Source of the DNA: DATJOJ01 sp035507035
Lineage (GTDB): Bacteria; Acidobacteriota; Terriglobia; Terriglobales; Acidobacteriaceae
Reading direction: 5' to 3'
DNA: 64,000 bases
NCBI GenBank assembly: GCA_035507035.1
Contig: DATJOJ010000022.1
Location: 1 to 64,000, forward strand
Under the pieces are notes generated by a model that saw only the letters and a list, made by a program, of their open reading frames with translations, did not search any database and was not told where the DNA came from. Position numbers and translations under genes: made by a program. Positions 1 through 9,116 of this stretch are shown piece after piece; position 1 is the stretch's first letter, and the number at the start of each line of letters is the position of its first letter.

Positions 1-1056
1 GTTCAGCACCAGCACCGACCGGTCGACAGCCTGCGGGTGGAACGCGGCCGCCAGCGTGTTGAGCGCCGGAACGCCCTCGGAGTTCTCGAATCCGGCCAGC
101 AATTCGAGTTAATGCTCTCCGACCTGATGATGGCTGACCTCGACGGCATGGGTCTGCTGGAGCGAACCAAAGAGAAATTTCCTGAAATGCCGGTGGTCAT
201 GGTCACTGCCGTCCATGACATTTCGGCGGCCCTGAAAGCCATCCGTGATGGTGCCTACGACTACCTGCTGAAGCCGTTCGAGCGAGAACAGTTGCTAGCT
301 ACCGTACACCGCGCCTTGGAAAACCGCCGCTTGCGGATGGAGAACCAAGCTTACCAGAACAAACTCGAGGAACTGGTAAAAGCGAGGACTCAGCAGCTTC
401 AGAAAACTATGTCCGATCTCGAGCGCTCCTATGACATCACCTTGCAAGCCTTGGGTGGCGCTTTGGACATGAAAGACGCCGAGACGGAGGGCCATTCCAA
501 GCGAGTCACAGCCTTCACCATCGCCATCGCTCGTCAATTGGGCTTGTCACCCGAACAGATTCGCGTGATCGCCCGTGGTGCGTTCTTGCACGACATCGGG
601 AAGATGGCGATTCCTGACGCCATTCTTCGTAAACCTGCTGCGCTAGATCCCGACGAAACCGCCATTGTGCGGGAGCACTGCTATCGCGGCTTCCAGATCT
701 TGCGCAATATTCCGTTCTTAACCGAAGCGGCAGAGATCGTTTACTCGCACCAGGAACGCTGGGATGGCACGGGCTATCCGCGTGGACTTAAAGGTGAGGA
801 AATTCCCTTGGGGGCGCGCATCTTCTCCATCGCCGACACCCTGGACGCCATCACCTCCGATCGTCCCTATCGACCTGCTCAATCCGTGGCGGCGGCGCTG
901 AAAGAGATCAAGGCTTGGAGGGGGCGTCAGTTCGATCCCAAAATTGTGGACACGTTCTTATCCATGCCAGAAAATATTTGGGGCGATCTGCGCAAGGAGA
1001 TCGAAGCACAAATCCATCCTTTTGCTTACTCCAGCGCCGCTAAAACTTCCTCCTAA
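1..1056 (+). CDS. Response regulator with HD-GYP domain, 5' end missing
   Basis: This is a two-component output protein that probably hydrolyses cyclic di-GMP in the cytoplasm. A receiver domain comes first; its phospho-acceptor Asp (in LMLSDLMM) is coded at 121-123 and the conserved Lys (LLKPF) at 271-273. A coiled linker follows, then an HD-GYP phosphodiesterase domain with the HD pair at 589-594 (FLHDIGK) and the GYP motif at 772-780 (DGTGYPRGL). The reading frame is open to base 1, and the beta1 strand and acidic pair of the receiver are not seen, so the gene starts upstream of the window. The internal ATG at 37 is not a credible start. The RpfG family has this domain order. The partner kinase is not visible. 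Confidence 0.9.
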   Translation, partial: VQHQHRPVDSLRVERGRQRVERRNALGVLESGQQFELMLSDLMMADLDGMGLLERTKEKFPEMPVVMVTAVHDISAALKAIRDGAYDYLLKPFEREQLLATVHRALENRRLRMENQAYQNKLEELVKARTQQLQKTMSDLERSYDITLQALGGALDMKDAETEGHSKRVTAFTIAIARQLGLSPEQIRVIARGAFLHDIGKMAIPDAILRKPAALDPDETAIVREHCYRGFQILRNIPFLTEAAEIVYSHQERWDGTGYPRGLKGEEIPLGARIFSIADTLDAITSDRPYRPAQSVAAALKEIKAWRGRQFDPKIVDTFLSMPENIWGDLRKEIEAQIHPFAYSSAAKTSS

Positions 1057-1154
1057 ACAATTACCCCTAAGAATAGAATGCAAGGTTCGATCCTTTCTCG
1101 TTCTCTTACCAAGGACACGAGCGTATAACTATCCGGTGACGGAGGGACGCCTTT

Positions 1155-1874
1155 ATGAGATCCGCAATGTTGCTTCTCGGTCTGGCGTTGTTCAGTAATC
1201 TTGGCTTGACGCAGGACCGCCCGACTATCCAGGCTCAACCGAATACTGTGGTGGTTGGCGCGGATGGAAAGTTCGATGCCAATCCAGACACTGCCCTGAT
1301 CCAGTTCAATATCTCAGCGCAGGAAGACAATTCCCGCGCGGCTTACGACCGGGCTTCCAAGGCAGCCGAGCAGATTCGCCAGATTTTGCGCGATAACGGG
1401 ATCGACCCCAAAGCAGCGCAAATCAGCATGTTTTCAATCCAGCCCATCTACGACTACAAGCCAGCCAAGCCGAAACTCGTGGCCTATCGCGTCAACGCAA
1501 GTGTGTCACTGAAACTCAAGGATTTCAGCAAAGTGGCACCAATTATCCAGAAGATGTCGGAGATGGATGTCACTGCCAATCAATCAGTGAGCTATACGCT
1601 GGGAGACGTCGATGCGGCGAAGATGAAAGCCGTGGAAGATGCCTACCGTCGCGCTCGGGAATCAGCCGACGCGGTAGCGCACGCTGGCGGACGCACGCTC
1701 GGTGAACTTTCCTACGCCTCAGTCGATACTTTTGAAAATGTGCGTGTAGCCCCCATGATGCAATCCATGGCAAGGATGGGTACACCCGGTGCAGCACCTG
1801 CACCAACGGAGGAATTCAACCCGGAGACGGTAACCGTCACCGCTCACGTCAATGCAGTTTTTACATTGAAATAA
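1155..1874 (+). CDS. SIMPL-domain (DUF541) periplasmic protein
   Basis: The protein has 239 residues with an N-terminal signal peptide (about residues 1-19, ending near LGLTQ). The rest is a SIMPL/DUF541 domain: an early strand with NPDTALIQFNIS, a middle stretch in which regularly spaced Ala and Lys suggest helices, and a C-terminal VTVTAHVNAVFTLK strand. The family (BP26, YggE) is periplasmic, can form large rings, and has been linked to oxidative stress, but no enzymatic role is established. A GGAGG ribosome-binding site precedes the ATG at good spacing. The gene stands alone between the HD-GYP regulator and a convergent gene. Confidence 0.85.
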   Translation: MRSAMLLLGLALFSNLGLTQDRPTIQAQPNTVVVGADGKFDANPDTALIQFNISAQEDNSRAAYDRASKAAEQIRQILRDNGIDPKAAQISMFSIQPIYDYKPAKPKLVAYRVNASVSLKLKDFSKVAPIIQKMSEMDVTANQSVSYTLGDVDAAKMKAVEDAYRRARESADAVAHAGGRTLGELSYASVDTFENVRVAPMMQSMARMGTPGAAPAPTEEFNPETVTVTAHVNAVFTLK

Positions 1875-1910
1875 ATAGACCGAGGGCGGTGGGCAGTCGC
1901 CCATTCGACG

Positions 1911-2609
1911 CTACTGCACTGCGGTAGTGCGTGTGACCGACGGAACGCGGGCGGAATCCACCGGAATATCGCGCTGGATTACCATCTCCACAGTGGTTCC
2001 GACATCCAACTTCACGTCGTTACCTCGTGTTAATAGAGCAATGGCACTCCCCACCGCTCCACCAATCCCCGAGCCAATTAAAGCTCCTTTGCCTCCAGCC
2101 GTCGCCGCGCCGATTACGGTACCGGTCGCCGCAGTTCCGGCAATCGTTCCTACCTTCTCCGCGGTCTGACTGTCTCCTCGGATCGTGCCTTCCTGGTCCT
2201 TCACGTTGGTCTTGTCGACTCCTGGAGCATTCTCCAGTGAGCCTGGCAGCATGACCGTATAGCCGCTGGGATAGATCATGCTAGTGAAGTGCATCTGCAC
2301 TTCTGCCCGACCCTTGATTCGGCCCGCGCGCTGGATTCGGCTGATTCTGCCCTGAACATAAGTTCCGGCCGGAATCAGCACACGATCATTGAGAACAACC
2401 GGAAATGTCGTCTCGGCGTAGACTGCATCGCCATCATGACTCTCTTTGGTTGAGATCGCATGGTCAAGCTTCAACGGCACTTTGGTTCCGGAGGGAATCG
2501 TGAGCGCTTGAACGGCAGCCGCCGGCTTAGGATTGCCCGTCGCGCCAGCCGGAGCAGTCTGGGCTGAAGCGAGAATTGAAAATAGACTTACAACAATCAG
2601 CAACCGCAT
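1911..2609 (-). CDS. Secreted TrbI/VirB10-fold protein with glycine zipper
   Basis: This is a 232-residue exported protein. A short signal peptide ends near ILASA (about residue 16). A beta-rich domain follows, starting LTIPSGTKVPLKL and including IPAGTYVQGRISR, which resembles the C-terminal TrbI/VirB10 fold. A glycine-zipper helix rich in GxxxG (about residues 150-190) then leads to a last strand with VGTTVEMVIQRD. Proteins of this layout are frequent in acidobacteria as stand-alone envelope proteins, not as parts of conjugation machines, and no conjugation genes are nearby. The precise role is unknown. It is convergent with the SIMPL gene. Confidence 0.65.
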   Translation of the reverse strand: MRLLIVVSLFSILASAQTAPAGATGNPKPAAAVQALTIPSGTKVPLKLDHAISTKESHDGDAVYAETTFPVVLNDRVLIPAGTYVQGRISRIQRAGRIKGRAEVQMHFTSMIYPSGYTVMLPGSLENAPGVDKTNVKDQEGTIRGDSQTAEKVGTIAGTAATGTVIGAATAGGKGALIGSGIGGAVGSAIALLTRGNDVKLDVGTTVEMVIQRDIPVDSARVPSVTRTTAVQ

Positions 2610-2666
2610 GAATGCCTCACAACAACTGAAAATTAGGATGCATGCCCCATTCGAATGGCTGTTTGC

Positions 2667-2936
2667 TTACCGCGAAGGACGAGATGCATTCACGCCTGCC
2701 CCCCTCAGCAGATTGTCAAGGATGTTACCCATGTACTGGGACTGCAGACGTTGCGCGCACAGCTCCCCGCAGACGTGCAACACCCCTTCGCGTTCTGCCA
2801 ATTGATCATCCCACGAACACAAATACAAGACCGGACGATTGAAGTCGCCGAATGAAGTCCACATCAGCCACCAGCGATCGCTGGATTGTTTCAGCAATCC
2901 GCAATTGGGTCCGGCACAGCGGTAAAAAGATTGCAT
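2667..2936 (-). CDS. Small cysteine-containing conserved protein
   Basis: This is an 89-residue protein starting MQSFYRCAGPNCG. Two Cys pairs (CAGPNC near the start and CGELC in the middle) suggest a small zinc or redox site, and the middle is rich in Trp, Phe and Asp. The start at 2936 is preferred over one 50 codons upstream because an AGGAG site precedes it and because the longer version would overlap the next gene in low-quality sequence. I do not recognise a named family. It lies just downstream of the beta-lactamase/NamZ fusion on the same strand and may be cotranscribed with it. Confidence 0.5.
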   Translation of the reverse strand: MQSFYRCAGPNCGLLKQSSDRWWLMWTSFGDFNRPVLYLCSWDDQLAEREGVLHVCGELCAQRLQSQYMGNILDNLLRGAGVNASRPSR

Positions 2937-3025
2937 TGGTTCGCGCACTCTCCTGGATGGAAAAAGCCAATGGGGTATTCTACCCGCTTCAGAGGCTGAG
3001 TTTGCGCTTTTTCTTGGGAAGTCAA

Positions 3026-5428
3026 CTAGGGATAAATGAGGTATTTTTGCCGAAGCTGCTGGAACTTCTCGAGCTCGGGCTGCCATTCCAATGCGATGCG
3101 GCGAGGATCGTCGCCTCGAGCGATTCCGTCAGAGACAGATTGGTTCATCAGAATATCGTTCATTTTTTCCAGGTGAAATTGTTCTGGATAGAGCTTGTGC
3201 AGCGCTGCCGCCAGTTCGATACCAAGTTCTGGCGCGTCGAAGGCATTGCGGTCGGTCAGGATTAGGTTGATCCCGTCGCACTTCACGCCCGAATAGTTGC
3301 TGGCATTAGGCGTGAAAGTCGTAGGCACGAAACGGACGCCAGAAATGTCGCGAGCGTTCAGATATTGCGCCAGCTCTTGTCCCTTGATCCAGGGAGCACC
3401 GAGCACTTCGAACGGAGTATCTGTTCCCCGGCCCACGGAAACGTTCGTGCCTTCAACCAAAGCCACCCCCGGATACAGCGTCGCTTGCGTCAGATCGCGG
3501 AGATTCGGCGAAGGATTGATCCAGGACAGGCCGGTCGAATCGTACCAGTCGCCGCGCATCCAGCCCTCCAGCGGGATGACCTGCAATTTGGCGTTAATGC
3601 CGCGCTCGGCGTCGAACATCTTCGCCAGCTCGCCCATGGTCATGCCATGGCGGACTGGGATCGGTTGGTAGTTCGTGAAACTCTCATGGCCTGGATCCGA
3701 GGTCGGTCCCTGAACAAACGAGCCAGTAACGGGATTGGGACGATCAAGAACGATGACTTCGATTCCCGCTTTTGCCGCCGCTTCCAGGAAATACCCTAAC
3801 GTCGTTTCGTAAGTATAAAACCGTGCGCCGGCATCTTGAATGTCAATTACCACGGCATCGAGCGTTTTCAGCACGTCAAGCTGCGGTCGGCGGACGGCAT
3901 CGGTCGCTCCATAAACGCTGTAAACCGGAATGCCGGTGGCGGCATCCTTGCTGTTGGAGATTTCGGTTGTATCAAGAGTGCCAGTTACACCGTGTTCGGG
4001 GCTGAAAATCGCTTGCAGCGAAACCCCCGGAGCGTGGGCAAGCACATCGATCGTTCGCCGCCCCTGCGAATCAACACCGGTCTGATTGGTGAGCAGACCA
4101 ATCATCTTGGTTCCCGTGGCCGCATGAATCTGCTCAAACTGGTGTGCTTCCAGAACATCGATGCCGGTCCGAACCGAGCCATTTCGTGCGGCAATTCGCC
4201 TGGTAGCGGTTTGTGCTTCGTTATAGCCGGTGATGTTTTTCCATCGCATTTCGTCTTTTTCGGAAACCGTCAGCGGCAGGGCTGCAGCCACAGCCGTCGC
4301 AACTTTGGAACGCAACGCAACCGCGCTGCCCTTTCCACGCGGATGGACGGCGTTCGTCAGCAGAACGATATAGGTACGCGTCGTGGGATCGATCCACAGC
4401 GAGGTTCCAGTAAATCCCGTGTGCCCATAACTTCCGACCGGCAACAACTCTCCCCGGTTGGTGGAAAACGGAGAATCAATGTCCCACCCAAATCCCCGCA
4501 GTACGGACGCGGTCGGCGGCTGCTGAGGCGTCGTCATCTTTTCTATCAACGAAGACGAAAGCACGGCTCCGCCATCCAAAAGAAATTGCGCAAACTTCGC
4601 GAGGTCGTCGGCCGTCGAAAAAACCCCGGCGTGACCTGCTACTCCTCCCATGCGGCGAGCCGTGGGATCATGCACCACTCCGCGCAGCATGTGATCATGC
4701 TCATCAAATTGAGTAGGCGCAATCTCCCGGATCCACGACGTAGGTGGGAGAAAACGCGTGTGCGTCATGCCCAGAGGAGCGAAAATATTCTTCTGGCAAT
4801 ACTGGTCGAGGGACATTTCTGAGACGTGCTCCACCAGCCCACCCAGCACGATGTAGTTAACGTCGCTGTAGAGAAACCGCGCGCCCGGCGTGTAAACCGG
4901 CTTCTCGGCGTAGGCCATACGCAGGCCGGCTTCCCTGCCTTCCCACGCTTGCGACAAATCGAGGTCTTCACCTAGACCGGAAAAGTGGGTGAGAAGCTCG
5001 CGGATGGTAATATCCGTTTTTCCGTTCTGCGCAAATTCCGGGATATATTTCGCAACCGTGTCGTTGGCGCGAAGCTGGCCTTTTCCAATCAACTGCATCA
5101 CCGCGGTCGTTGTAGCCACCACTTTCGTGAGCGAGGCAATGTCAAAAATTGTCTCTACGCTCATGGTCTCGCGCTGCGGCTGAGTCGACCTGCTGCCGAA
5201 TGCCTTGCGGTAGATGACTTGACCATCGTGTCCGACGATTAACACCGCACCGGGAACCTGACCTTCCTCGATGGCATTTTCCACGATGCCGTCGAGTACA
5301 GATAGTGGCGACGCTGGCGCTTTCCTTCTTGTTTTAGTTGCTCTTGTTGAAGCGCTCGCCGAGCACAGCGCCAGTGCAACTAGCACCACCCAGGCCACGG
5401 TTCGCGGCAGCTGCGGGTTTTTGATCAA
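3026..5428 (-). CDS. Beta-lactamase-fold serine hydrolase fused to NamZ (DUF1343) muramidase
   Basis: The protein has 800 residues with a signal peptide or membrane anchor (residues 9-27). The first half (about 40-400) is a class C beta-lactamase/penicillin-binding fold with the catalytic SLTK at 99-102, a YSD motif near 187, and a late HTGFTGTSLWID segment. The second half (about 425-800) is DUF1343, with LLTNQTGVD, FSPEHGVTG, DIQDAGARFYTY, LDRPNP and RHGMTMGELA. In Bacillus, NamZ (YbbC) is an exo-N-acetylmuramidase and YbbE is a beta-lactamase-like neighbour; here the two are one polypeptide. Location is probably the periplasm. It is divergent from the serine hydrolase-murQ pair, which supports a role in muropeptide recycling. 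Confidence 0.88.
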   Translation of the reverse strand: MIKNPQLPRTVAWVVLVALALCSASASTRATKTRRKAPASPLSVLDGIVENAIEEGQVPGAVLIVGHDGQVIYRKAFGSRSTQPQRETMSVETIFDIASLTKVVATTTAVMQLIGKGQLRANDTVAKYIPEFAQNGKTDITIRELLTHFSGLGEDLDLSQAWEGREAGLRMAYAEKPVYTPGARFLYSDVNYIVLGGLVEHVSEMSLDQYCQKNIFAPLGMTHTRFLPPTSWIREIAPTQFDEHDHMLRGVVHDPTARRMGGVAGHAGVFSTADDLAKFAQFLLDGGAVLSSSLIEKMTTPQQPPTASVLRGFGWDIDSPFSTNRGELLPVGSYGHTGFTGTSLWIDPTTRTYIVLLTNAVHPRGKGSAVALRSKVATAVAAALPLTVSEKDEMRWKNITGYNEAQTATRRIAARNGSVRTGIDVLEAHQFEQIHAATGTKMIGLLTNQTGVDSQGRRTIDVLAHAPGVSLQAIFSPEHGVTGTLDTTEISNSKDAATGIPVYSVYGATDAVRRPQLDVLKTLDAVVIDIQDAGARFYTYETTLGYFLEAAAKAGIEVIVLDRPNPVTGSFVQGPTSDPGHESFTNYQPIPVRHGMTMGELAKMFDAERGINAKLQVIPLEGWMRGDWYDSTGLSWINPSPNLRDLTQATLYPGVALVEGTNVSVGRGTDTPFEVLGAPWIKGQELAQYLNARDISGVRFVPTTFTPNASNYSGVKCDGINLILTDRNAFDAPELGIELAAALHKLYPEQFHLEKMNDILMNQSVSDGIARGDDPRRIALEWQPELEKFQQLRQKYLIYP

Positions 5429-5513
5429 TGGGTAGATACTCTGAATTTACACAACTGCCGCAAGCAGTCTCAAGAAACTCCGGTAAGGGGTATCGCTTGT
5501 GCTACAGGGAATC

Positions 5514-5542
5514 TTTACCCGCCGTTCTAACTTTGCTATAAC
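5514..5542 (+). promoter_or_regulatory. Sigma-70 type promoter with extended -10
   Basis: TTTACC at 5514-5519 and TATAAC at 5537-5542 are separated by 17 bp, and TGC directly before the -10 gives an extended -10 element. Transcription would start near 5549, inside the open frame of the serine hydrolase, so the mRNA would have almost no leader. Confidence 0.5.
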
Positions 5543-6703
5543 CCAGACATCGACCGCGCGAACTCTTTATCGGAGAACTCACCACCGGATACCCCCAGAG
5601 CTCATTTCGCCGGGCTTGTCCCCAACTACGATCAACAGGATGTCCGATTTGCCGCCGCCTTTGAGGTCCTGAGGCAGGCTATTTCGCAGCGCGCGTTTCC
5701 CTCCGCCTCGATCGCGGTCACCAACCGAGGGGAGCTGGTCGCGCTGAAGGCCGTTGGCCGTTTCGTCTACGAGCAAGAATCGCCGGAAGTCACTACCGCA
5801 AGCATCTACGACCTGGCTTCACTCACGAAGATTCTGGCCACCACGGCAATGGCAATGATTCTTTACGATCGCGGACGGCTTGATCTCGATACACCCGTGA
5901 TTGGGATTGTGCCAGAACTCAAAACCGACGATCCGCGCCGGGAAAAAATCACAATCCGCATGTTGTCGTCTCATTCTTCCGGGCTGCCGGCATACGAGAA
6001 ATTGTTTTTACGCGCCAACGGACGAGGCGGAATATTTGCCGCCGCCTGCTCCACCCCGCTCGTCACCGATCCGGGTTCAAAAGCCGAATACAGCGACATC
6101 GGCTTCATTATTCTTGGGGCTGCGCTGGAGCGCATTGCGGACGATGTTCTGGATCACTTCTGCCAGAGCGAGATCTATGGGCCTTTAGGGATGGCGCACA
6201 CCGCCTTCGACCCTCCTCTTCACTGGTGGGAACTAATTCCGCCGACGCAGAACGACCAGACTTTCCGTCATCGCATTATTCAGGCCGAGGTGCAGGACGA
6301 AAACGCTAGCGTAATGCAGGGCGTTGCCGGTCATGCCGGGCTTTTTGCCAGCGCGCAAGACATCGCTATTTTTGCGAATGCAATGCTCCGAGGCAGCGTA
6401 CCGATTCTTCGTCCTGAGACCCTGGCGCTCTTTACACAGCGACAATCATCTCCCGCCGGTACTTCGCGCGCGCTAGGTTGGGACACGCCGTCGTCGCCAT
6501 CGCAATCCGGCCAATATTTTTCGCCGCGCTCCTTCGGCCATCTCGGGTACACCGGCACGTCGCTGTGGATCGATCCCGAGCGCCAGGTTTCGATCACTCT
6601 GCTGACAAACCGCACCTGGCCCGATTGCAAAAGCGAGGCGATTAAACAAGTGCGTCCGAAATTCCACGATGCGATCATGGATGCTCTGGAGGGCAAGCAA
6701 TGA
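5531..6703 (+). CDS. Serine hydrolase, beta-lactamase family (YbbE-like), start unresolved
   Basis: This protein shares the fold and many motifs of the first half of the divergent fusion gene: SLTK (codons at about 5819-5830), YSDIGFIILG, and GHLGYTGTSLWIDPE near the C-terminus. No signal peptide is evident. The catalytic SLTK lies upstream of the first in-frame ATG (5849), and no in-frame ATG, GTG or TTG exists between the stop at 5528-5530 and that ATG. The start given is therefore only the limit of the open frame. Coding similarity begins at about 5620. An ATC at 5549 coincides with the predicted transcription start. Its stop overlaps the murQ start (ATGA). It probably trims muropeptides or related cell-wall esters or amides. 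Confidence 0.7.
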   Translation, partial: LCYNPDIDRANSLSENSPPDTPRAHFAGLVPNYDQQDVRFAAAFEVLRQAISQRAFPSASIAVTNRGELVALKAVGRFVYEQESPEVTTASIYDLASLTKILATTAMAMILYDRGRLDLDTPVIGIVPELKTDDPRREKITIRMLSSHSSGLPAYEKLFLRANGRGGIFAAACSTPLVTDPGSKAEYSDIGFIILGAALERIADDVLDHFCQSEIYGPLGMAHTAFDPPLHWWELIPPTQNDQTFRHRIIQAEVQDENASVMQGVAGHAGLFASAQDIAIFANAMLRGSVPILRPETLALFTQRQSSPAGTSRALGWDTPSSPSQSGQYFSPRSFGHLGYTGTSLWIDPERQVSITLLTNRTWPDCKSEAIKQVRPKFHDAIMDALEGKQ

Positions 6704-7632
6704 ACCGCCCACCCAGGCGAGACTCTACCGCGCTGAACCGGCTTGCCACGGAGCGCACGAATGCTGCCTCGAAAGACTTAGACCGCAAGTCTGCCTTGGA
6801 AATCGCCCGCATCATCAATGCTCAGGATGCTAAAGTCGCCGCCGCCGTGAGGCGGGCTTTGCCGCAAATCGCGCAGGCGATGGATCTGATCGCGGCTGCC
6901 TTGCAGCGCGGCGGGCGATTGATCTACGTTGGCGCTGGCACCAGCGGCCGCATAGGTGCTCTGGACGCGGTGGAATGCCCACCCACGTTTAATGCCGATC
7001 CCAGGACTGTTCAATTCGTGATTGCCGGCGGTCCCAAGGCGTTGTCGGCCGCCGTCGAGGCAAACGAAGATTCACGCGAACTTGGCGAACGAGCGATAAA
7101 GCAGAAGAATCCGGGGAAGAACGATGTGGTCGTCGGCATCGCTGCCAGCGGCCGAACGCCCTTCACCATAGCTGCGGTGCAATATGCCCGCCGCAAAGGA
7201 GCGAAAACTGTGGCCGTCACCTGCGCTCCGAAGTCTGCTCTCGCCAAAGCCGCTCACCTGGCCATCGTGGCGGAGGTTGGCCCCGAGGTCATTGCCGGCT
7301 CCAGTCGCATGAAGGCTGGAACTGCACAAAAAATGGTGCTGAATATGCTTTCCAGCGGCGCCATGACGCGCCTCGGCTACGTTTACGGAAATCTGATGGT
7401 CAATGTCCATTTGAAAAATCAGAAGCTCAAGCATCGCGGCATCGCCATCCTGGAACAGGCCGCAAATATTGACCAAGCCCGCGCCGAACAAGCCTTGCAA
7501 CTCGCCGGGGATAACGTTCCCGTCGCCTTAGTGATGCTCAAGGCAGGGGTGACTCGTACTCAAGCCGAACGCGCTCTCAAGTCAAGCCGACAAAATGTCC
7601 GTCAAGCCATCGCACTCGCTCGAAACTTATAG
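6700..7632 (+). CDS. murQ: N-acetylmuramic acid 6-phosphate etherase
   Basis: The enzyme cleaves the lactyl ether of MurNAc-6-phosphate to give GlcNAc-6-phosphate and D-lactate in the cytoplasm. The 310 residues are near the usual family length. An SIS domain carries YVGAGTSGRIGALDA (about 76-90), followed by ECPPTF with the Glu (residue 92) that corresponds to the acid catalyst. Later motifs include GIAASGRTPF, the GSSRMKAGTAQK segment and NLMVNVHLKN. The C-terminus carries the small helical domain seen in full-length MurQ. The start overlaps the upstream hydrolase stop, so the two are probably translationally coupled. No MurNAc kinase (MurK or AmgK) or MurP transporter is seen nearby. Confidence 0.95.
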   Translation: MNRPPRRDSTALNRLATERTNAASKDLDRKSALEIARIINAQDAKVAAAVRRALPQIAQAMDLIAAALQRGGRLIYVGAGTSGRIGALDAVECPPTFNADPRTVQFVIAGGPKALSAAVEANEDSRELGERAIKQKNPGKNDVVVGIAASGRTPFTIAAVQYARRKGAKTVAVTCAPKSALAKAAHLAIVAEVGPEVIAGSSRMKAGTAQKMVLNMLSSGAMTRLGYVYGNLMVNVHLKNQKLKHRGIAILEQAANIDQARAEQALQLAGDNVPVALVMLKAGVTRTQAERALKSSRQNVRQAIALARNL

Positions 7633-7727
7633 CGCGGCAGACGGTGCCCTTCCGATTAACAATTCTGCTCTTGCTCACATCTAATCCCCCATTAGAATAG
7701 GAAAACGCCACAGACAGGACGTGCCCT

Positions 7728-9065
7728 ATGGGGCTCGCCGTTGCAGCAGTAGAACTCGGTCCACACATGGATAAATTCGTAATTCGCGGCGGAACCCCGC
7801 TGCTTGGCACGATTCGCACCAGCGGCGCCAAAAATGCCGCTCTTCCAGCGATGGCCGCAGCTTTACTCACAGAAGATCCGGTCGTTCTCGAAAATGTTCC
7901 TCAGGTCCGCGATATTGAAACCACGCGCAAATTGCTCTCGGCCATGGGCGCAGAGGTTGAGCTGGGCTATGGCCGCGCACAGCATCGCACCACGATTTCA
8001 TGTAGGAATCTGGCGTCGCCCGAGGCTTCTTACGAATTAGTCAAAACCATGCGCGCTTCCACGCTGGTACTTGGACCGCTGCTTGCACGCTGCGGGCGAG
8101 CTCGAGTCTCTTTGCCGGGCGGTTGCGCCATTGGCGCTCGACCCATCGATCTGCACATCAAAGGGTTGGAGCGCATGGGCGCCGCGATTGCGCAGGACCA
8201 CGGCTACGTGGAAGCTACTGCCAAGCGTCTTCGTGGAGCAGAAATCGCGTTCGATAAAATCACTGTCACCGGGACCGAAGATCTTCTGATGGCTGCGACA
8301 TTGGCCGACGGCGAGACCGTTATGACCAACTGTGCTCGTGAGCCGGAAGTCGCCGATCTCGCAGCATTGCTAAATGCCATGGGCGCTCAGATCGAAGGGG
8401 CTGGAACGTCGACGATCCGGGTGAAAGGCGTAACCAAACTTCACGGAGCGAAACATCGGATTATTCCTGATCGAATTGAAGCCGCCACATTTATTGTGGC
8501 AGCCGCACTCACCGGCGGGGATGTAAACGTTGCCGGCTGTGAGCCAGGACATCTCGGCGCGTTACTGCAGAAGTTGAACGAGGTCGGCGTCAAAACCTCT
8601 CAAACCAGCGAATCGGTGCGAGTAATGGGAGACAATCCGTTGAAAGCCGCCGACGTCGTGACCGAGGAGTACCCCGGCTTCCCGACCGATGCGCAGGCGC
8701 AGTACATGGCGCTCGCGACTCAGGCCGATGGCACTTCCATCATCACCGAAAATATTTTTGAGAATCGTTTCATGCACGCGCAAGAGCTCGTCCGCATGGG
8801 CGCCAATATCAAGATTGAAGGACGGCGTGCGATCGTGCGCGGCAAGACGCCGTTGAGCGGCGCGGCTGTTCTGGCTTCTGACCTTCGTGCTTCCGCTTCT
8901 CTGGTGCTGGCGGCGCTGATCGCCGACGGCGAAACCATCATCGATCGCGTGTATCACATCGACCGTGGCTACGAGAACATCGAGGAAAAACTGCGCGGGG
9001 TTGGAGCACAGATTCGGCGCATCGGAGAAATTCTTCCTAAGAAAGCTTCCGGGCATGCGAGATAG
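7728..9065 (+). CDS. murA: UDP-N-acetylglucosamine 1-carboxyvinyltransferase
   Basis: MurA transfers enolpyruvate from PEP to UDP-GlcNAc, the first committed step of peptidoglycan synthesis, in the cytoplasm. The 445 residues match the family. Visible motifs are TSGAKNAALP near the start, the active-site loop SLPGGCAIGARPID with its Cys (residue 133; the fosfomycin-sensitive type), RIEAATF, EYPGFPTDAQAQ and the late DLRASASLVLAAL. The start at 7728 has an AGGA site 8 bp upstream. A second possible Met at 7767 begins exactly at the conserved MDKFVIRGG but has no ribosome-binding site. It lies 95 bp downstream of murQ. Confidence 0.95.
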   Translation: MGLAVAAVELGPHMDKFVIRGGTPLLGTIRTSGAKNAALPAMAAALLTEDPVVLENVPQVRDIETTRKLLSAMGAEVELGYGRAQHRTTISCRNLASPEASYELVKTMRASTLVLGPLLARCGRARVSLPGGCAIGARPIDLHIKGLERMGAAIAQDHGYVEATAKRLRGAEIAFDKITVTGTEDLLMAATLADGETVMTNCAREPEVADLAALLNAMGAQIEGAGTSTIRVKGVTKLHGAKHRIIPDRIEAATFIVAAALTGGDVNVAGCEPGHLGALLQKLNEVGVKTSQTSESVRVMGDNPLKAADVVTEEYPGFPTDAQAQYMALATQADGTSIITENIFENRFMHAQELVRMGANIKIEGRRAIVRGKTPLSGAAVLASDLRASASLVLAALIADGETIIDRVYHIDRGYENIEEKLRGVGAQIRRIGEILPKKASGHAR

Positions 9066-9116
9066 GAATACTTCAGCAGGCAGAAACCTCGGCGGATCAA
9101 CCAGCAATCTGCACCT

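Noticed and set aside
3836..4822. 328-codon open frame on the plus strand
   Set aside because: It lies opposite the beta-lactamase/NamZ fusion, whose motifs are unmistakable. Composition (many Arg, His, Ser) is that of an antisense shadow.
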